Shown one piece after another: positions 13,101-25,668 of a stretch of 64,000 bases of DNA; positions within the stretch are counted from its first letter, which is position 1, and every line of letters begins with the position of its first letter. Source of the stretch: Fratercula arctica (Eukaryota; Chordata; Aves; Charadriiformes; Alcidae). The notes below the pieces were generated by a model, which made no database searches, was not told the DNA's origin, and saw only the letters and a list, made by a program, of their open reading frames with translations. Location: the NCBI GenBank assembly GCA_947846985.1, contig CANTUZ010000002.1:56996885-57060884 (forward strand). The letters are read 5' to 3'. A program made the translations under genes and the position numbers.

Positions 13101-13752
13101 ATAGGCTTCTGCCTATCAGTTGCTAAATTCTGTTCAGTGTATGTCAGAGACCAAAACTGCAGCTGACACTCAGCGATGAGGAGTGCTCTGTGCATGTCCC
13201 TGGGAAGATAGGATTTTAATGTCTTTCTGTCACTTGAGTAAGGTGTAGTTATTGCCAGGGGACTTCCACGAGAGTAATAAGCCTACCAGATATCACGCAG
13301 TCATCGTCTAAGTAGCACCTTCGTGGCACTCATTTAGGGTTTTCTCCATATGGCTGGCTTTGGGGCCTCAGCAGCAGCCAGAAAATGTATGGACTTCTTT
13401 TTTGTTGGGGGTAAACTAAACAAATACATTTATGGGGAAACTAAGTGAGAGAAAGCACAAAATAGGAAAGTCTAGAAAAAATTTTAGGAAAATTGAGAGT
13501 AGAAAGTCAATGGAGGAAACTGACAGCAGATGCAGTTCTGGAGAAAGAAAGCCACATTAAGAAAACTGGGGAACAAATTAGTATGTGAAAGACAAGATAT
13601 TGCACCTCTGTTCCTCGTAAAGTAATTGTTGGACATATAAATACTAAACAACACAATCACGTCTTGTACGTGAACCCAAGCATGCAGCCTTTTAAAGGTC
13701 TCCTATCACAAAAAATGCTCAATGAATTCACAACAAGAATTGTGTACTTAAG
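7189..13752. other. Unassigned intergenic DNA
   Basis: No exon-like open frame is recognisable; the many small frames are below 100 codons and unrelated to known proteins. There are short T and A runs (8741-8749, 8821-8833, 9350-9375, 11459-11471). The part around 9478-9640 stands out as a candidate regulatory element and is listed separately. Positions 11740-11850 are also somewhat more complex and CpG-containing. Confidence 0.5.
9478..9640. promoter_or_regulatory. Candidate conserved non-coding element / enhancer
   Basis: This is a repeat-free, compositionally balanced stretch inside AT-rich DNA. It has a dense cluster of homeodomain-like TAAT/ATTA cores at 9591-9626 (CTAATCAGCTATAATTGCAT, then ATTTAC and GATTAC). 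Just before that are CpG-containing words (GCCGTGCAGCG, CACACGAGTTTGACG). This is the look of a vertebrate developmental enhancer, but the sequence alone cannot show conservation. Confidence is low. Confidence 0.22.
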
Positions 13753-14231
13753 AAGGACTTGGACCTGTTGGAGCAAGTCCAGAGGTGGGCCACGCAGATG
13801 ATCAGGGGGCTGGAGCACCTCTCCTTTGAAGACAGGTTGAGAGGGTTGGGGTTGTTCAGCCTGGAGAAGAGAAGGCTCCAAGGACACCTTATAGTGGCCT
13901 TCCAGTACTTAAAGGGCGCCTACAGGAAAGATAGGGAGGGACTCTTTATCAGGGAGTGTAGCGATAGGACAAAGGGTAATGGTTTTAAAATGAAAGGGGG
14001 TAGATGTAGATTAGATATTAGGAAGAAATTCTTTACTGTGAGGGCGGTGAGACACTGGAACAGGTTGCCCAGGGAAGTTGTGGATGCCCCATCCCTGGAG
14101 GTGTTCAAGGCCAGGCTGGATGGGGCTTTGAGCAGCCTGGTCTAGTGGGAGGTGTCCCTGCCCATGGCAGGGGGGTTGGAACTACATGATCTTTAAGATT
14201 CCTTCCAACTCTTGCCATTCTGTGATTCTAA
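13753..14231 (+). mobile_element. CR1 retrotransposon, 5'-truncated, well preserved
   Basis: About 480 bp of CR1 3' end in plus orientation. It starts near 'TTGGACCTGTTGGAGCAAGT', passes the hallmark blocks 'GGGTTGTTCAGCCTGGAGAA' and 'AACAGGTTGCCCAGGGAAG', then 'GGAGGTGTTCAAGGCCAGG' and 'CCATGGCAGGGGGGTTGGA'. It ends in the tail CCATTCTGTGATTCTA. Compared with the other copies here it has few deviations from the family pattern, so it is probably the youngest. Loss of the 5' part is normal for CR1, which is copied by target-primed reverse transcription from the 3' end. Confidence 0.95.
13759..14145 (+). pseudogene. C-terminal remnant of CR1 ORF2 (reverse transcriptase polyprotein)
   Basis: A 128-codon frame without internal stops runs through the CR1 copy to a TAG stop inside 'GGTCTAGTGGG'. 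The translation shows the familiar end of CR1 ORF2: a QVQRWATQMIRGLEHLSFEDR-type start, LGLFSLEKRRLQGHL, then a basic segment. It closes with VRHWNRLPREVVDAPS, LEVFKARLDG and a final LV. The endonuclease and reverse transcriptase domains lie upstream in a full element and are absent, so this cannot encode a working enzyme. The methionine at 13759 is simply the first in the surviving fragment, not a native start. It may be annotated elsewhere as a short hypothetical protein, which would be wrong. Confidence 0.85.
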
Positions 14232-17200
14232 GAATGGCAGCAAGTGTATGGTATAGTACAGTATGGGTAGTTATGAAAGCTTTCAAAAACCTGTTTAGGG
14301 TCTTCTGATTTGTCTTACAGTTATTCTGCTGCTCAGATTCTTTGCTTAGGGGATAGAAACAGCTCATTAAATTAAATGCAGCTTCTTCAAGATGTGACAG
14401 AACATAATGAAGTTAATAGTGATTTGGATTAAGGAAATTTTGATACTGATATTTTTGCTCTGACTGTTGGCATATATTGAATGACTGGATAATTCCTTTG
14501 CAATGAATAATGGATCATTTTGTCTAGCATACTGTAACATTATGCAAATTCATTACGCACAGCAGCAGTACAAACTTTGCTATTCCCTCTTATTACACCT
14601 GGCCTGTGCTGAAATAGGGAATGTTGCATTTGGAGAAGAGGGAAGAGGGTTGTCCAGGGTTTCAGGTGTTTCTAACAGCTTTGCCATTGAGACCATGTCT
14701 AATACAGAAGTTATGTGACTTTCTCAGATTTTCTACATTCAGTTAGATCAGCATGGCATGCATGTTTTGCTTGCCTTTTGTTGTTTAACAAAATTAAGCT
14801 CATGTTTGGAATCAATGCGCAAAGTTACTTCAGATGAACTACAAGCACAATGGTAGTTACACAAGTCTACTGTCTCCTAACTCACCCTGTGAATCTGAAC
14901 GTGCCATGAATATTGCTGTGCCTCAGTTAATATTGCTGCAGAACTTATACTATAATGCTTACCAGCGGCATGATTACTGAAAAGAGTTTCTATATTCTCA
15001 AGTGAAAACACACAATAGCAATGTGGAAGATTATTGAATTGTACTAAAATATCGGGAGTGGAGAGCATATTGATTTATCTGTGTTGCCTGGGGAAATAAG
15101 ATTTTGCAGAATTTCAAATGATCTATCCAGAAATGAATAGAAAGAAAAAAACCCTGTCCCCAAAAAGCCTGCCGATGAAGACTGCAATTCGGAAGCTCCG
15201 AGGAATGTCAGTAGTGAGTATACTGTGAAAGTGCAAAATTTTCGGGCCTCTTCTCTTCTATTCACAGTGTGGGAATCCATGGTCAGTGGAAGCTATTCCA
15301 CACAGAAAGAGAGAAGAATGGCTTCAGCCACTAACTGGGATAATTGGATCCTTCCCTACACTATTTTTTTGATGCACATATTTGACCACAGAAATAAGTT
15401 TTACCAAATATGAAAATGTGACTTTTCCTGGGAATTTGACGGTTAGCTAAACCATGCTGACTTTAAGCTAAAAGCATCATGTGCCTTTTCATATGTGGAA
15501 CATCAAAGTTCTCTGAAGGTCTCCAATGGAACAACTGTCATCTGGGGTATGCAGCACCCTGCCACCCAAATCCAAGTGTGTGGCGGAGGTGCAGCAGCTT
15601 CAAACACAGGCAGATAGATGTGTTAAGTATGTCATCTTTGTACAATGCTGAGAGTGATGATGCTCTGTTAGCTGAGTTGAGAACTCAGCAGCTAGGAGGA
15701 ATACAGGGAAAAAATCATTTGAGGAGGGAAGAACGAAAGAGAGAGCAGGAAGATGGAAGCTGGGCAGTTGTACTGTTTTCTGAAGGGAAGGATACTTGTG
15801 TTTACACAGAACAGGTAGGTAGCTGATTTGCAAACTCATCATTCTCTGGTTTCTTCTCAGACAGCACAGTAAGAGCTCAATTACATATTCACAGATGTAA
15901 GTTTACTGGAAGGAATGGAGAGCAGCACAGAAGGAGATTTCTGTTCCTAAGAAACCATAGCTGTAAAGAGATACCCATTCTTGTGCTACCAGTGCTTTCT
16001 TCAAGGAGTGGCGAGTACTGCCAGGGGCTTACTGGATGGTCGGGGACCAAGGTCCTTGCTGCTAGGAGGTAAGTGGAAGGAAAGAGTTTGGCAACTGGCC
16101 AGTAAACTTTGTTCTTGAAATAATTGTTAAATGAGAGCTGTTCCTTGAAATGCAGGCTCTCCTGCCTCTCTGGGAATTACAGGTGTCTCTTCCTACACTG
16201 GACAGTGCTAGAAAGGCTTCTGGGGAGGAAGAAAAGGCTGTCTCTTCAAAGTGTCATCATACATCCCCAAAGGGCACTAACTCTTCAGAGACACTACCTG
16301 AAAGTATCCCTCAAGGGATTTATTGCTTTCAGATGTTACTGCTCACACAGTGCACTTAACCCCACTCTTCAGCACAGCTCTGCCCCTTACTAGACAGGAT
16401 TACATCCTTATCGAGCTTTGTGCACTGCAATGGGCTAAAACTACTTTAGGAACCTTTTCCCTTGTGTTGAATCCCAGGCTCTACACAAGCTTCAGTCTGC
16501 GTGCAGGAGCTGTTCATCCATGGCCTTTTCTGACTGCAAACCAGTTTCATACTCTTAACACTTGTTAGTGTCTCTTTTCCCCTCTGAGCTCACTATAACT
16601 TAGTAATAAAGATTGCTGTAAGCAGTTACATTAAATAGGTCTGACATAAAGCGCAGCATGAGCTACAAGCAGATTATATTCTTCACATTTATTGTGTGTT
16701 ACTGCAGATACATTAGCTTTCCGCTATTAGTACCAAATAAGTATGTGTTTTGCTTGTACCTCCTTTTTTGCTTTGCTTGCCCTGAAGTGGCTGATTTATG
16801 TATTTTTAAATAGTTGGTGTAAACAAATGCAGTACATGAGACCTTTTGCAGTACTTGTGAAACCCCTCCCAAGTCCATCTGTCCTTTGCAACTGTTCCAA
16901 GCCACAGAAAGGGGTGTGTGCACGTGCTTGTGTGTGTGGATATAACTATATATATAGCTTAATAATAATCAAGCCTATCCTTTTCCCATTATATTGCACT
17001 GGAAACATCTCAGTTTTGAATAAGTCATCGTTTCAATACAGAATTCTTTTTAGCTTTTCACTAAAAAATGAAAAAAGAAGATATCATGCAAAGTTGCACA
17101 GTTTGCTGAAGAAATTTGAAGTGGATGTCATAAGGGAATGCACTGCTTCTTGAACTGAGTTAATTTATGAGAAGGATAGGAAAATAAACAAGGAGTACAA

Positions 17201-20200
17201 ATGGGGCAGTACCTCCTTTTTCTTCTGCAGTAACTCATGATGTCAAAACACCAGAAAAAATTTCTTCTTAATGCTCCAATCTTCCCCTCCTTCCCCTCCA
17301 GATGTGCCCCCCACCCCAGCAATAATACATACAGGAAGGTTTTTAGGTATGTATAATTCAACAACTAAGTAAACTTCTCTTTATAGTGTGACAGTTAGAG
17401 TTGTTTGGAAAACTGGGAAAACTTTTCATTCAGATATTTCCTGGTTCCTTTCTGAAATTCATAATTTAAATAGCAAAGCCTCTTCAATATTTCAAATGTT
17501 TGAATCGGAGAGTTGCAAGGGTGATGAAATGTTTATTGAAAATGTGTGCCTTTTTCCCACTGAAATTTTACTGCTGATGAAAAGCATTGCCAGTTTTTTT
17601 CATCAGATCTATTATCATTTTATTCAAAATGAAGTGAAACAGCAAATTTATGACCACTGGATGGATTATTAAACATTATTTAATAGGTTGTCTCAACTGG
17701 CTGGGATTTTGAAGTTTTTGGGTATTTTCTTGTGTGTGTGTGTTTTCAGTATGATGATTCTAAAACCCTGTTTAGGCCGTGCTTTAATACAGCTAGTGCC
17801 ATTTTGGGGATGAGATCTGAGCATCATTTAAATTAATACACATTTTGTCATAGCTGTGGATGAGACAGCATGCCTAAATAAATTCTTCCACAACTAAGTT
17901 ACACTGTTCCAAAGGTGATGTTTAATGTCCCTGTGTGATACTTGTTCTTTACTGGCTAAGGAGTGCCATTTCAGTATTTATATATGAATTCATTTGCAGT
18001 TTTACTTTCTGTATGTTCAAAGATGTGATGTGCAAGGTCTATGTGAACCACAGTTATTGATAATAATTTAGGACAAGTCTAATATTCTAATGTGTTTGTG
18101 GAGACAGTTTTTTGGTGTTTCTTTATGTCTAAATAGCATGCAATGAGCTACAGTCACTTTTCCCTCAAGATAAATGATGTAAGTGCAAATAACAATGCTG
18201 GGAATTGTTTTAATCAAGTATTTACAGTATCCTCTCTCTTCTGCAAATCTCTTGTTAATGTGATTTTAGCGATACTTCTTGTTTCAGTTTTCCTCAGATA
18301 ATGCTATAATTGAATGAAGCTTGGAAATGCAGAGGGACCATTACAAGAATTATATAAATAACTAAAGAGGTGAGGAGAGAAAAGGGAAAGAACACATTAA
18401 AGCCTCCAAAGGGAAAAAAAAAGTCTATGTTCAGTTTGATTTTTAAGATGAGGTATTCATCTGTTCTTAATTTATCCACACTAACACAACCTTCCCTATT
18501 CAGCTCATCATCTCCTGATGAATAATACATGAATAAATATTGCTACCTATGTACTCTGTGAATGCAAAAGTAGTTTATGATTCCCCAGAAAGGTTTTATT
18601 AATAGTACAGTGTTAACCACCTTGGTTTGAGTCATAATTAATTGTTACTGTATATTTGTGAAACCCAAGGGAATGAAGACAAGAGGAGGCAGAAGACGGG
18701 AAAAAAACACCCTGGAGTTAGTTGCATTAAAGAATAAATTCTTTTTAGTCTGAGCAGGAAGCTGGTAATACTTGTTAATATAGTCATTCTTTAAAATAGT
18801 CTTTCAGGTGATTCAGTTAGAAATCTTCATTGTGCTCTAGTTATTAACAGAAACCACCTGAATTTCTGGATCGAAGTTGAGTGGAAAGAGAGTTATAATA
18901 TCCAGAAGCCTCTGTAATGGCATCCTAAGTTTTCCATTGATTGGTTTCAACCCTCTTATTCCTTTTACATTTTTAAAATATACTATTGAGGAGAGGTAGA
19001 GGGGTGGACAAGTTTGATATCTTACTCGTTTGTTGCTTCACAGCCTATGAAAGAGAAAGATATCACTTACTTTAAAAAAAAATTAAATCTAATCAGTAAC
19101 ATTACGTTGTGTGATACACACCCCATTAACCTTGTGCTTCTTGCTGTCTCCAAAATGCCTGCATAGAAACGTGGCACAGCAGATCACTAACAGGACCTGG
19201 AGCAAAACCTGAATATGCAAAATATCACTCAGAGTCCCTATGTTCTTTCATTAGCATGCAAACTTTGTGGGTGATAAAATCCAGGGGACCTCTGGCAGCA
19301 AAGCTGACAGAGTTCTCCTCTGAGGATAGTTGCATGGATTGGGCAGGGGAAAAATCCTGGTAAAAGGTGCAAAGCACCAGTAAATAAATACAGATGTAAT
19401 GCGCTGAACTCCTCTGAACCCTGACAGTGGCAATTCATTCCCAAAGAATACCTATTTGTCATTCCACCCACTGCTGTGCTATAGCCGACACTGAAAACAT
19501 ATTAGGAAAGTGTATGTAATGTTCAAGGCATCTTCAGGCTCTTTCAGATGTAGGAAAATCCAGACTGGGTTGCTCAACCACCTTTTCTACCAAAACACCA
19601 GCTGGAGAGGAGCTCCTAATTATTTGGAACTCAGTGTGCTAGTATGAGCTTGAACAGATGAAGACTACACAGAGCCAAATTGCCCTTTCACACCACCTTT
19701 ATGCTGGTATAACATCACTGACTTAAACCCATTAAGCGACAGATGAGTGGGTCTGCATTACGCATGTCGTGTGCAGAGGAAAATGAAAACTTCTTCTTTA
19801 AAGTGATGTGTAGGAACTGTTGTGGGCAGGGGAAGGGAGAGGAAACACAAAATACAAGGTGGTCAAAAAAGCGAAAGCAAGCAGTTCACTGGGGGGGAGG
19901 AGGGCGGCTCCCAAGGAGGACTAGCTCCCACGTTGAGAGACCTCTGTGTGTGGTGTGCTTTTCTTACTGTCATGCCTGTAGTATGCAGCAAACACAAAAA
20001 AATGCTGTCAGTATTTGTGATTGGTGATTTATCGTTCTTGTACTGTGTTATGTCCAGGGTAAGCTGCATGAGCACTGAACGTGCATACCGCACCGTATTA
20101 ATGTTCATTCAGGAAGCTGCAGAGGTTTTGGCAGCCACTTCAAAATTAACACAGACACTTGGAAGTTTAAGGGGTATGGACTCATTTTGTTCTCTGAGAA

Positions 20201-22408
20201 CAACGCTCCACCCTATTATCTCTTGATGTGAATTGATTCTTGTGAGAATTTTCATGGAATCTATTTAAGGAAATAGAAAGTCAAAAAATGAATCTTTCAT
20301 GAATTGTAACGCTGCTGGTTTCGCTTTTCCTTTGGCCCAGTCTAGCACAGAATTGGCTGAATTGTATTTAGATTCATATAGCTCTACACAAAATCTCAGG
20401 TGCAGAATACGTATATCATCCCTGAAACCACTGATAGTAATGTTGTTAACGTGACCTATCAGTCTTTATATTTTCAGCAAGAAAAGCTAACAGACCACTT
20501 CATTAGCAGAACACAACCGTAAGGTTCTGAAGTGTAAATTAAATCTCTCCTTGCTGCCTTTATCTGGCTCTCCAAGCTACAGAGGGAGTGTTATCAAACC
20601 ATTTCTTTATATTGTGGAGCAGCATTACTCTTTGGAAGATCTCCAGGAGATGCTGAAACAAGCCCTTTGGGGATGGCTCTCTGCAGCTCTTTCTGCTTTC
20701 ATCTCAGTGACATGGAGTCAGAAGAGGGGACTGTGCATAGGCAAAGTTTGATTTGCCTCCATGCAAAAGCCTTTAAGCTCACCAAAAAGAAGTCCTCATT
20801 CCTCTATGACATGCGAGAATGAAAGCCCTAGTGCAGTCAAGCTGCTTGTTAAATCCCTACCCCATCAGTGGGAAGCTAAAAGAATAGGCAGCGAACAGTA
20901 GACTATTGTTTTTTTCAGGCACTGTAAACAGGTAAATAAAAGTTCATCGATCTGTAATTTAGAATGTAATCTCAGCACTACAGCCCTGCTAGTGTTACTC
21001 AGTATACTTGTTCATTTACATAGAAACAGTATAGACAATGCACTGAATGCACTATTCAGGACTTAGGTTTTCACCTGTGGAGAACCTACAGCCCCCCTGT
21101 ATGCCAAGAAAAAAATGCTGGTATTATACATAGGATTGCAAGGAAGCTTGTATTATCAAACAGGCAATAGCATGTCATGTATTTCAGTTTATAAAATTGG
21201 CATTTTTAATAAAAGATGTCAGTTTAGTTTAGAGCTTAAGCAGAGGACATAGGCAAATACTTTCCAATTCATTAGGCCACAGGCCCAAAGCATGGAAATA
21301 AATTCTTCTGATGAGTCCTGTCACCACATTGTAATTCCAACACTGCCATTTTCTGAAATTAAGCAGACCCATGCCACTCTTTGCTCTACTAATGTAGCTC
21401 CAAATGCTTCCTGAGAGTTTCCTGGGGCTGGCTGTGAGGCTGCGTCATAGTGGGAGCCATCACACTGGAGGTGCACGGGGGAACACAAGGGGTGTTTTGT
21501 CCTGAATAACTGCTTTAAGATAAGTTATGAGCTCGTGAATCAGGAAAACAAGCTATTTTCAGTTCATGCTCTCTGCCAGGTTCTCTTCTTGATGCCCACT
21601 CATACAAACATAATTGTTCTGCGTTTATAGCACTGGAACAACAGCAGAGTTTGAGAATCTGAATATTATAAACTGTGGAAACTGCCTCAATGTAAGAGTG
21701 AGGAAAGAGGAAAGTCACAAAGTAAGTGCTGCAGCTTCCGTGTGTTTAGGAGGGAGGAGTTCTATCATGTGTTGCCTGTTGGAGGGGTTTCCCTTCTTTA
21801 TTGTGCCAACTGGCAAACCTCTTACTGAAACTTCTGTGTCAGTTTTCAATATTACTACCAAAAATCAGTTGGCAGTTGTAATCCTTTTGTTTAGATAATT
21901 GCAATCCACTGTAGAACAAAAGTTTTACGTCATCTGCAAAAGTATGCCAGTTTGTAGAAAGTGCATGGAATTTGATTTTTTGTTATTGTTGACATTTTCC
22001 TTTCAGCCATTCATATTTATAAAGGAGCAAAATCTCTTGATGCAGCTTGCCTGGTGACTGCATTCAGGTTAGACATTTAGAAACAAATATTGCTGAGCTA
22101 TAGCACTGTTGCTAATGGTAGATGAAGGTTGTCCTGTGTGGTGTGAACTGGCCACAGATGTGGGCGTGTACCTTCTGCATTTTTTCTCTGTTTTTATGAA
22201 ACAATACACTGTGAATTGGAGAACACTTTGTTTAGCATAAATTGTGCAACAAACAGCTTGCCAAAGTGAAATGGAGCACACAGCTTAACCACAAAGATTA
22301 AAAATATTTTTTCTGTTTTTCAGATCTGGCTAATAATTACAGAATGAATGGTGTCTTTGTTTCAGCTTCTTATACATACAATACAGGTATTTGGGAAAAA
22401 ATACCTTT
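14232..22408. other. Unassigned intergenic DNA
   Basis: Eight kilobases of AT-rich DNA without an identifiable exon. The longest frames (136 codons at 16743-17153 plus; 134 codons at 19822-20226 plus) show no domain, signal peptide or coding-like composition that I recognise. The stretch 20280-20460 is repeat-free and higher in complexity, a weak candidate for conserved non-coding DNA. A short TG run lies at 17733-17743. No RNA gene seen. Confidence 0.5.
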
Positions 22409-22940
22409 GCTCTCCTGAGACCCCACGTGGAGTACTACATCCAGTTCTGGGGTCCCCAGCACGAGAAAGACATGGACCTGTTACAGCGGGTCTAGAGGAA
22501 ACCCACAAAAATGGTCAGAGGGATGGAAAACCTCTCCTAGAAGGAAAGGCTGAGAAAGTTGGGGTTGTTCAGCATGGAGAAGAGACGGCTCTGGGGAGAC
22601 TTTACTGGGACATTTTCAACGTATAAAGGGGGCTTATAAGAAAGATGGAAAGAGAATTTTTACGAAGGCCTGTAGTGATGGGACAAGGGGCAAAGGTTTT
22701 AAACTAAAAGAGGGTAGATTTAGACTGGACATAAAGAAGGATTTTTTTTTAAAGTGAGGGTGAGACACTGGAGCAGGTTGCCCAGAGAAGTTGTGGATGC
22801 CCCGTCACTGGAACTGTTCAAGGTCAGGTTGGGTGGGGCTTTGAGCAACCTGATCTAGATGTACCTCTGCATGGCAGGAGGGTTGGACTAGATGACCTGT
22901 AAAAGTCCCTTCCAAGCCAAACCATTCTGTGATTCTATGA
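22409..22940 (+). mobile_element. CR1 retrotransposon, 5'-truncated, degraded coding frame
   Basis: About 530 bp of CR1 3' sequence in plus orientation. It begins further upstream than the 13.7-kb copy, at the block 'CCCCACGTGGAGTACTACAT' and 'CCAGTTCTGGGGTCCCCAGC'. It continues through 'GGGTTGTTCAGCATGGAGAA', 'GAGCAGGTTGCCCAGAGAAG' and 'GGTTGGACTAGATGACCTGT' to the tail ACCATTCTGTGATTCTATGA. Stops and indels break the ORF2 frame, including an expanded T run at about 22742-22750. This marks an older or less constrained copy than that at 13753-14231. Confidence 0.95.
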
Positions 22941-25590
22941 AAATTAGACTTTTCTCTCATTTAGTTCTGCCAAGATACTGGGTCCAAAGGGAAAACCATG
23001 TGATCCACAACTGGGCACAGTTGCCCTCCCTTCTGCTGCCCAGCTGCCGTGGCCTCAGTGTGAGTTCAGTCATTTTCTAGTAATGTTGATAGAAATGGTC
23101 TTCATTTCATATTAAGAGAAGAACTTTAATAAAGTGGAAATAAGACATTATGATGTAACAATGAAAGTGTCCTGGAGAGTGAATTTGGAATTAACCTTCT
23201 TCCAGTGGGTTTATACTGTGTGCATAAGAAATAGCACCCTATACGTAAATTTTTCAGTTACTGTGTTTTTGCAACCAATAATTTAAGAAGATATTGGAAA
23301 AGTCTGAAAATTTGAAGTGTATGTTTCATGTAATTCTCTCCTATGCTTAGGAAATGCAAGTAAGCTTATGTGTAAAAGTATTGTTTCCTGCTATCTTTTA
23401 ATGGAAACAACTCAGATCTGGCTGCTGATCAAAGTTTGTGGATCAACAGTGATAAGCACTGAGCTCATACTTCTTCCTAAAGTGCTAGAAGATCTTTCTT
23501 TATTTCACTTGAGGGAGATTTTTTTCTAAGGGTTTGTCTCAAGAGTTTTTTTAATTTGCTCCATGATTTCATTGCCCTGATAATGGAAACATAAGTGACA
23601 TGGCTGTGGGTCCAGTAGTTACCAGTACCATGTTAAATAATGCATTTATCATCCTTGTAAGTATTTTCTTTTCTAGATCTAAATAGCACTACACCCACAG
23701 ATCCTTCAGAAAGTATTGAAAATACAATAAATAGGATTATGTTAGCTAGCCCGCAGCAGAATAGTCACTGAATTTTACACTACTCAATCTAATGTAACAA
23801 TTCACTGTGGCTCCTGGTTAGCAGGATTCTTATGTGGATGCCTAATTCTTGTCATTGATTCTCATAAAAATCAGTGAAAGCATGTAAATGCTTAAAGCTC
23901 TGTACTTTGAAATATTTTCCTGAGTCAGACTTATACACCTTAAAGCAGTGGAAGTATTTTCACTGACGCTAGTAAGAGCTGGGTGGGAATACAAGGTACA
24001 AGAATAACCATTTTTTTCACATCAGTGATTTGTAGGGGATCCATACTTGTCTTAGCCGTGTGTATGTGGACTGAACATGCCTATTTTTTTTGTTCTATTA
24101 AATCCTTTTGCAAAAGAGTTGATGTAGCTGTGCTGGTATATTTTTTGTGGGAACAGTTTCAAGGAAGATCTTCTTTAATTGTTCCCTCTTAGAGCAGTAA
24201 ATAGGTACTTCCATCTTGGAGCAAGGAATGTCTGGGTTTGGTTGTTATATTTTGCTATCCCCCAGCCAACATGCAACCTCAAATATGCATATATATTATG
24301 TATAGTGATTAGGGTTTACTTAGTAGAAAGCATGAGTTATATATTCAGTTTTGCCACAAAATAGAAGTCCTTTCTTCCAGAGGAATGTCTGCATTTCTGC
24401 TAGGCCGATCCGGTTAAAAGGCACATGATCTCCTGTAATTTACATGTTTTGTTGTGTTTTTTTTCTTTCATCTTTCTTCGATAGTTTGTAAAGACGTTTT
24501 TCTATTTTCTAATTTTAAATACTTCCTGGGATAAACTAATGGGATGCAAGAAGGAAGTTTGTCTTATTCAGTAGCCAAAAATAAACATAATTGGAAGTTT
24601 GTGGAAGGACATCTTACTGGTCTGGGTCTGGATCCGGATTTGTAGTTGTTGTTGATGTGGTGGTGTCTCCTGCAGCGTCAGGCAAGTAGGTGGAACGGGG
24701 CAGGTGGTGTAGCTAATTGCCTTAGTGTTTATCATGTCTTGCATGAGGTTTTTATATCAAGACACAGGATGAATGGATCATTAAGAGTTTGGCAAGAGTG
24801 TTTTGTGGGAAGAGTAGCCTAGAAGGAATACCACTGTAATAAGCACAGCATAAAATCTAAAGATAAGCAGAAGAGAGAGCAATGGCAAAACACACTATTT
24901 GTATCAGCTTAAACTTCTGAACTCATAGTTTGGAGAACTGAGAGCGATAGTTACTATCTGTCTGGGATCTGCTTGGGTCACTGAAATCTTGTACCCACAG
25001 TCTGTGTGCAGACAGAATTGTCATTGCTTTTCATCTAATAGACAGCAGAATGGAAATTTAGGCCACCATCATTTAGCTTGCTTGCTTGTGTTCACTGAGG
25101 TGATTTCCCAATGTGTGATATGAAGTGGTTGGTCATTTCAAATCCTTTTAACACCTCTTACTATCACTAATAATGAGGAGGTGATTCAGTCATTTTGAGG
25201 ACTTTATCTTCAAAAGTTTTTGCATATTTTGAAGTAATTTCTCAGCTCTATTTTTGTCTCTTTAGTCAAGCAGTCTAGAGGGACCCAACCCATACACCTG
25301 CTGGAAATCATCTGCTGGATGTTACAGGTGCATTCGGGAATCCCCAGGATAGCAAAATCTGGTAGAACATCACTGCAGAGCCTCCTTCCCTCCCCTAGGT
25401 GCCCATGCACATGCCCCCTGTCAGCCTCCACCAAATATCTGCTTGTGCCACAGTTTGGCAGCACAAATTCATTCCACAATTTCTGCTGGCAACATACTGT
25501 TTAAACATTCTTCTCATGGGTGGCTTATGGCATTTTTATGCAAGTCACTGTACATCCATGATTCTAAAGAAGAATATGATTTAGTGTTAC
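22941..25590. other. Unassigned intergenic DNA
   Basis: AT-rich, single-copy-looking DNA with only short open frames (all under 95 codons) and no recognisable domain. There is a T-rich run at 24457-24466. I see no retroelement body or RNA gene. Confidence 0.5.
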
Positions 25591-25668
25591 GTAGTCCTGC
25601 AAGGAGCAGGGAGTTGAACTTGATGATGCTTATGGGTCCCTTCCAGCTCGAGATGTTCTATGATTGCT
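25591..25668 (+). repeat. CR1-type 3' fragment
   Basis: A short tail-end fragment in plus orientation: 'GAGCAGGGAGTTGAACTTGA', then 'TTATGGGTCCCTTCCAGCTC', then 'GAGATGTTCTATGATTGCT'. The wording (TTGATGAT..TTATGGGTCCCTTCCA) matches a CR1 subfamily tail different from the copies with CCATGGCAGG. It is old and only about 78 bp long, so the subfamily cannot be fixed by eye. Confidence 0.75.

Noticed and set aside
22348..22626. 92-codon plus-strand open frame
   Set aside because: Most of it lies inside the CR1 copy in the wrong frame for ORF2.
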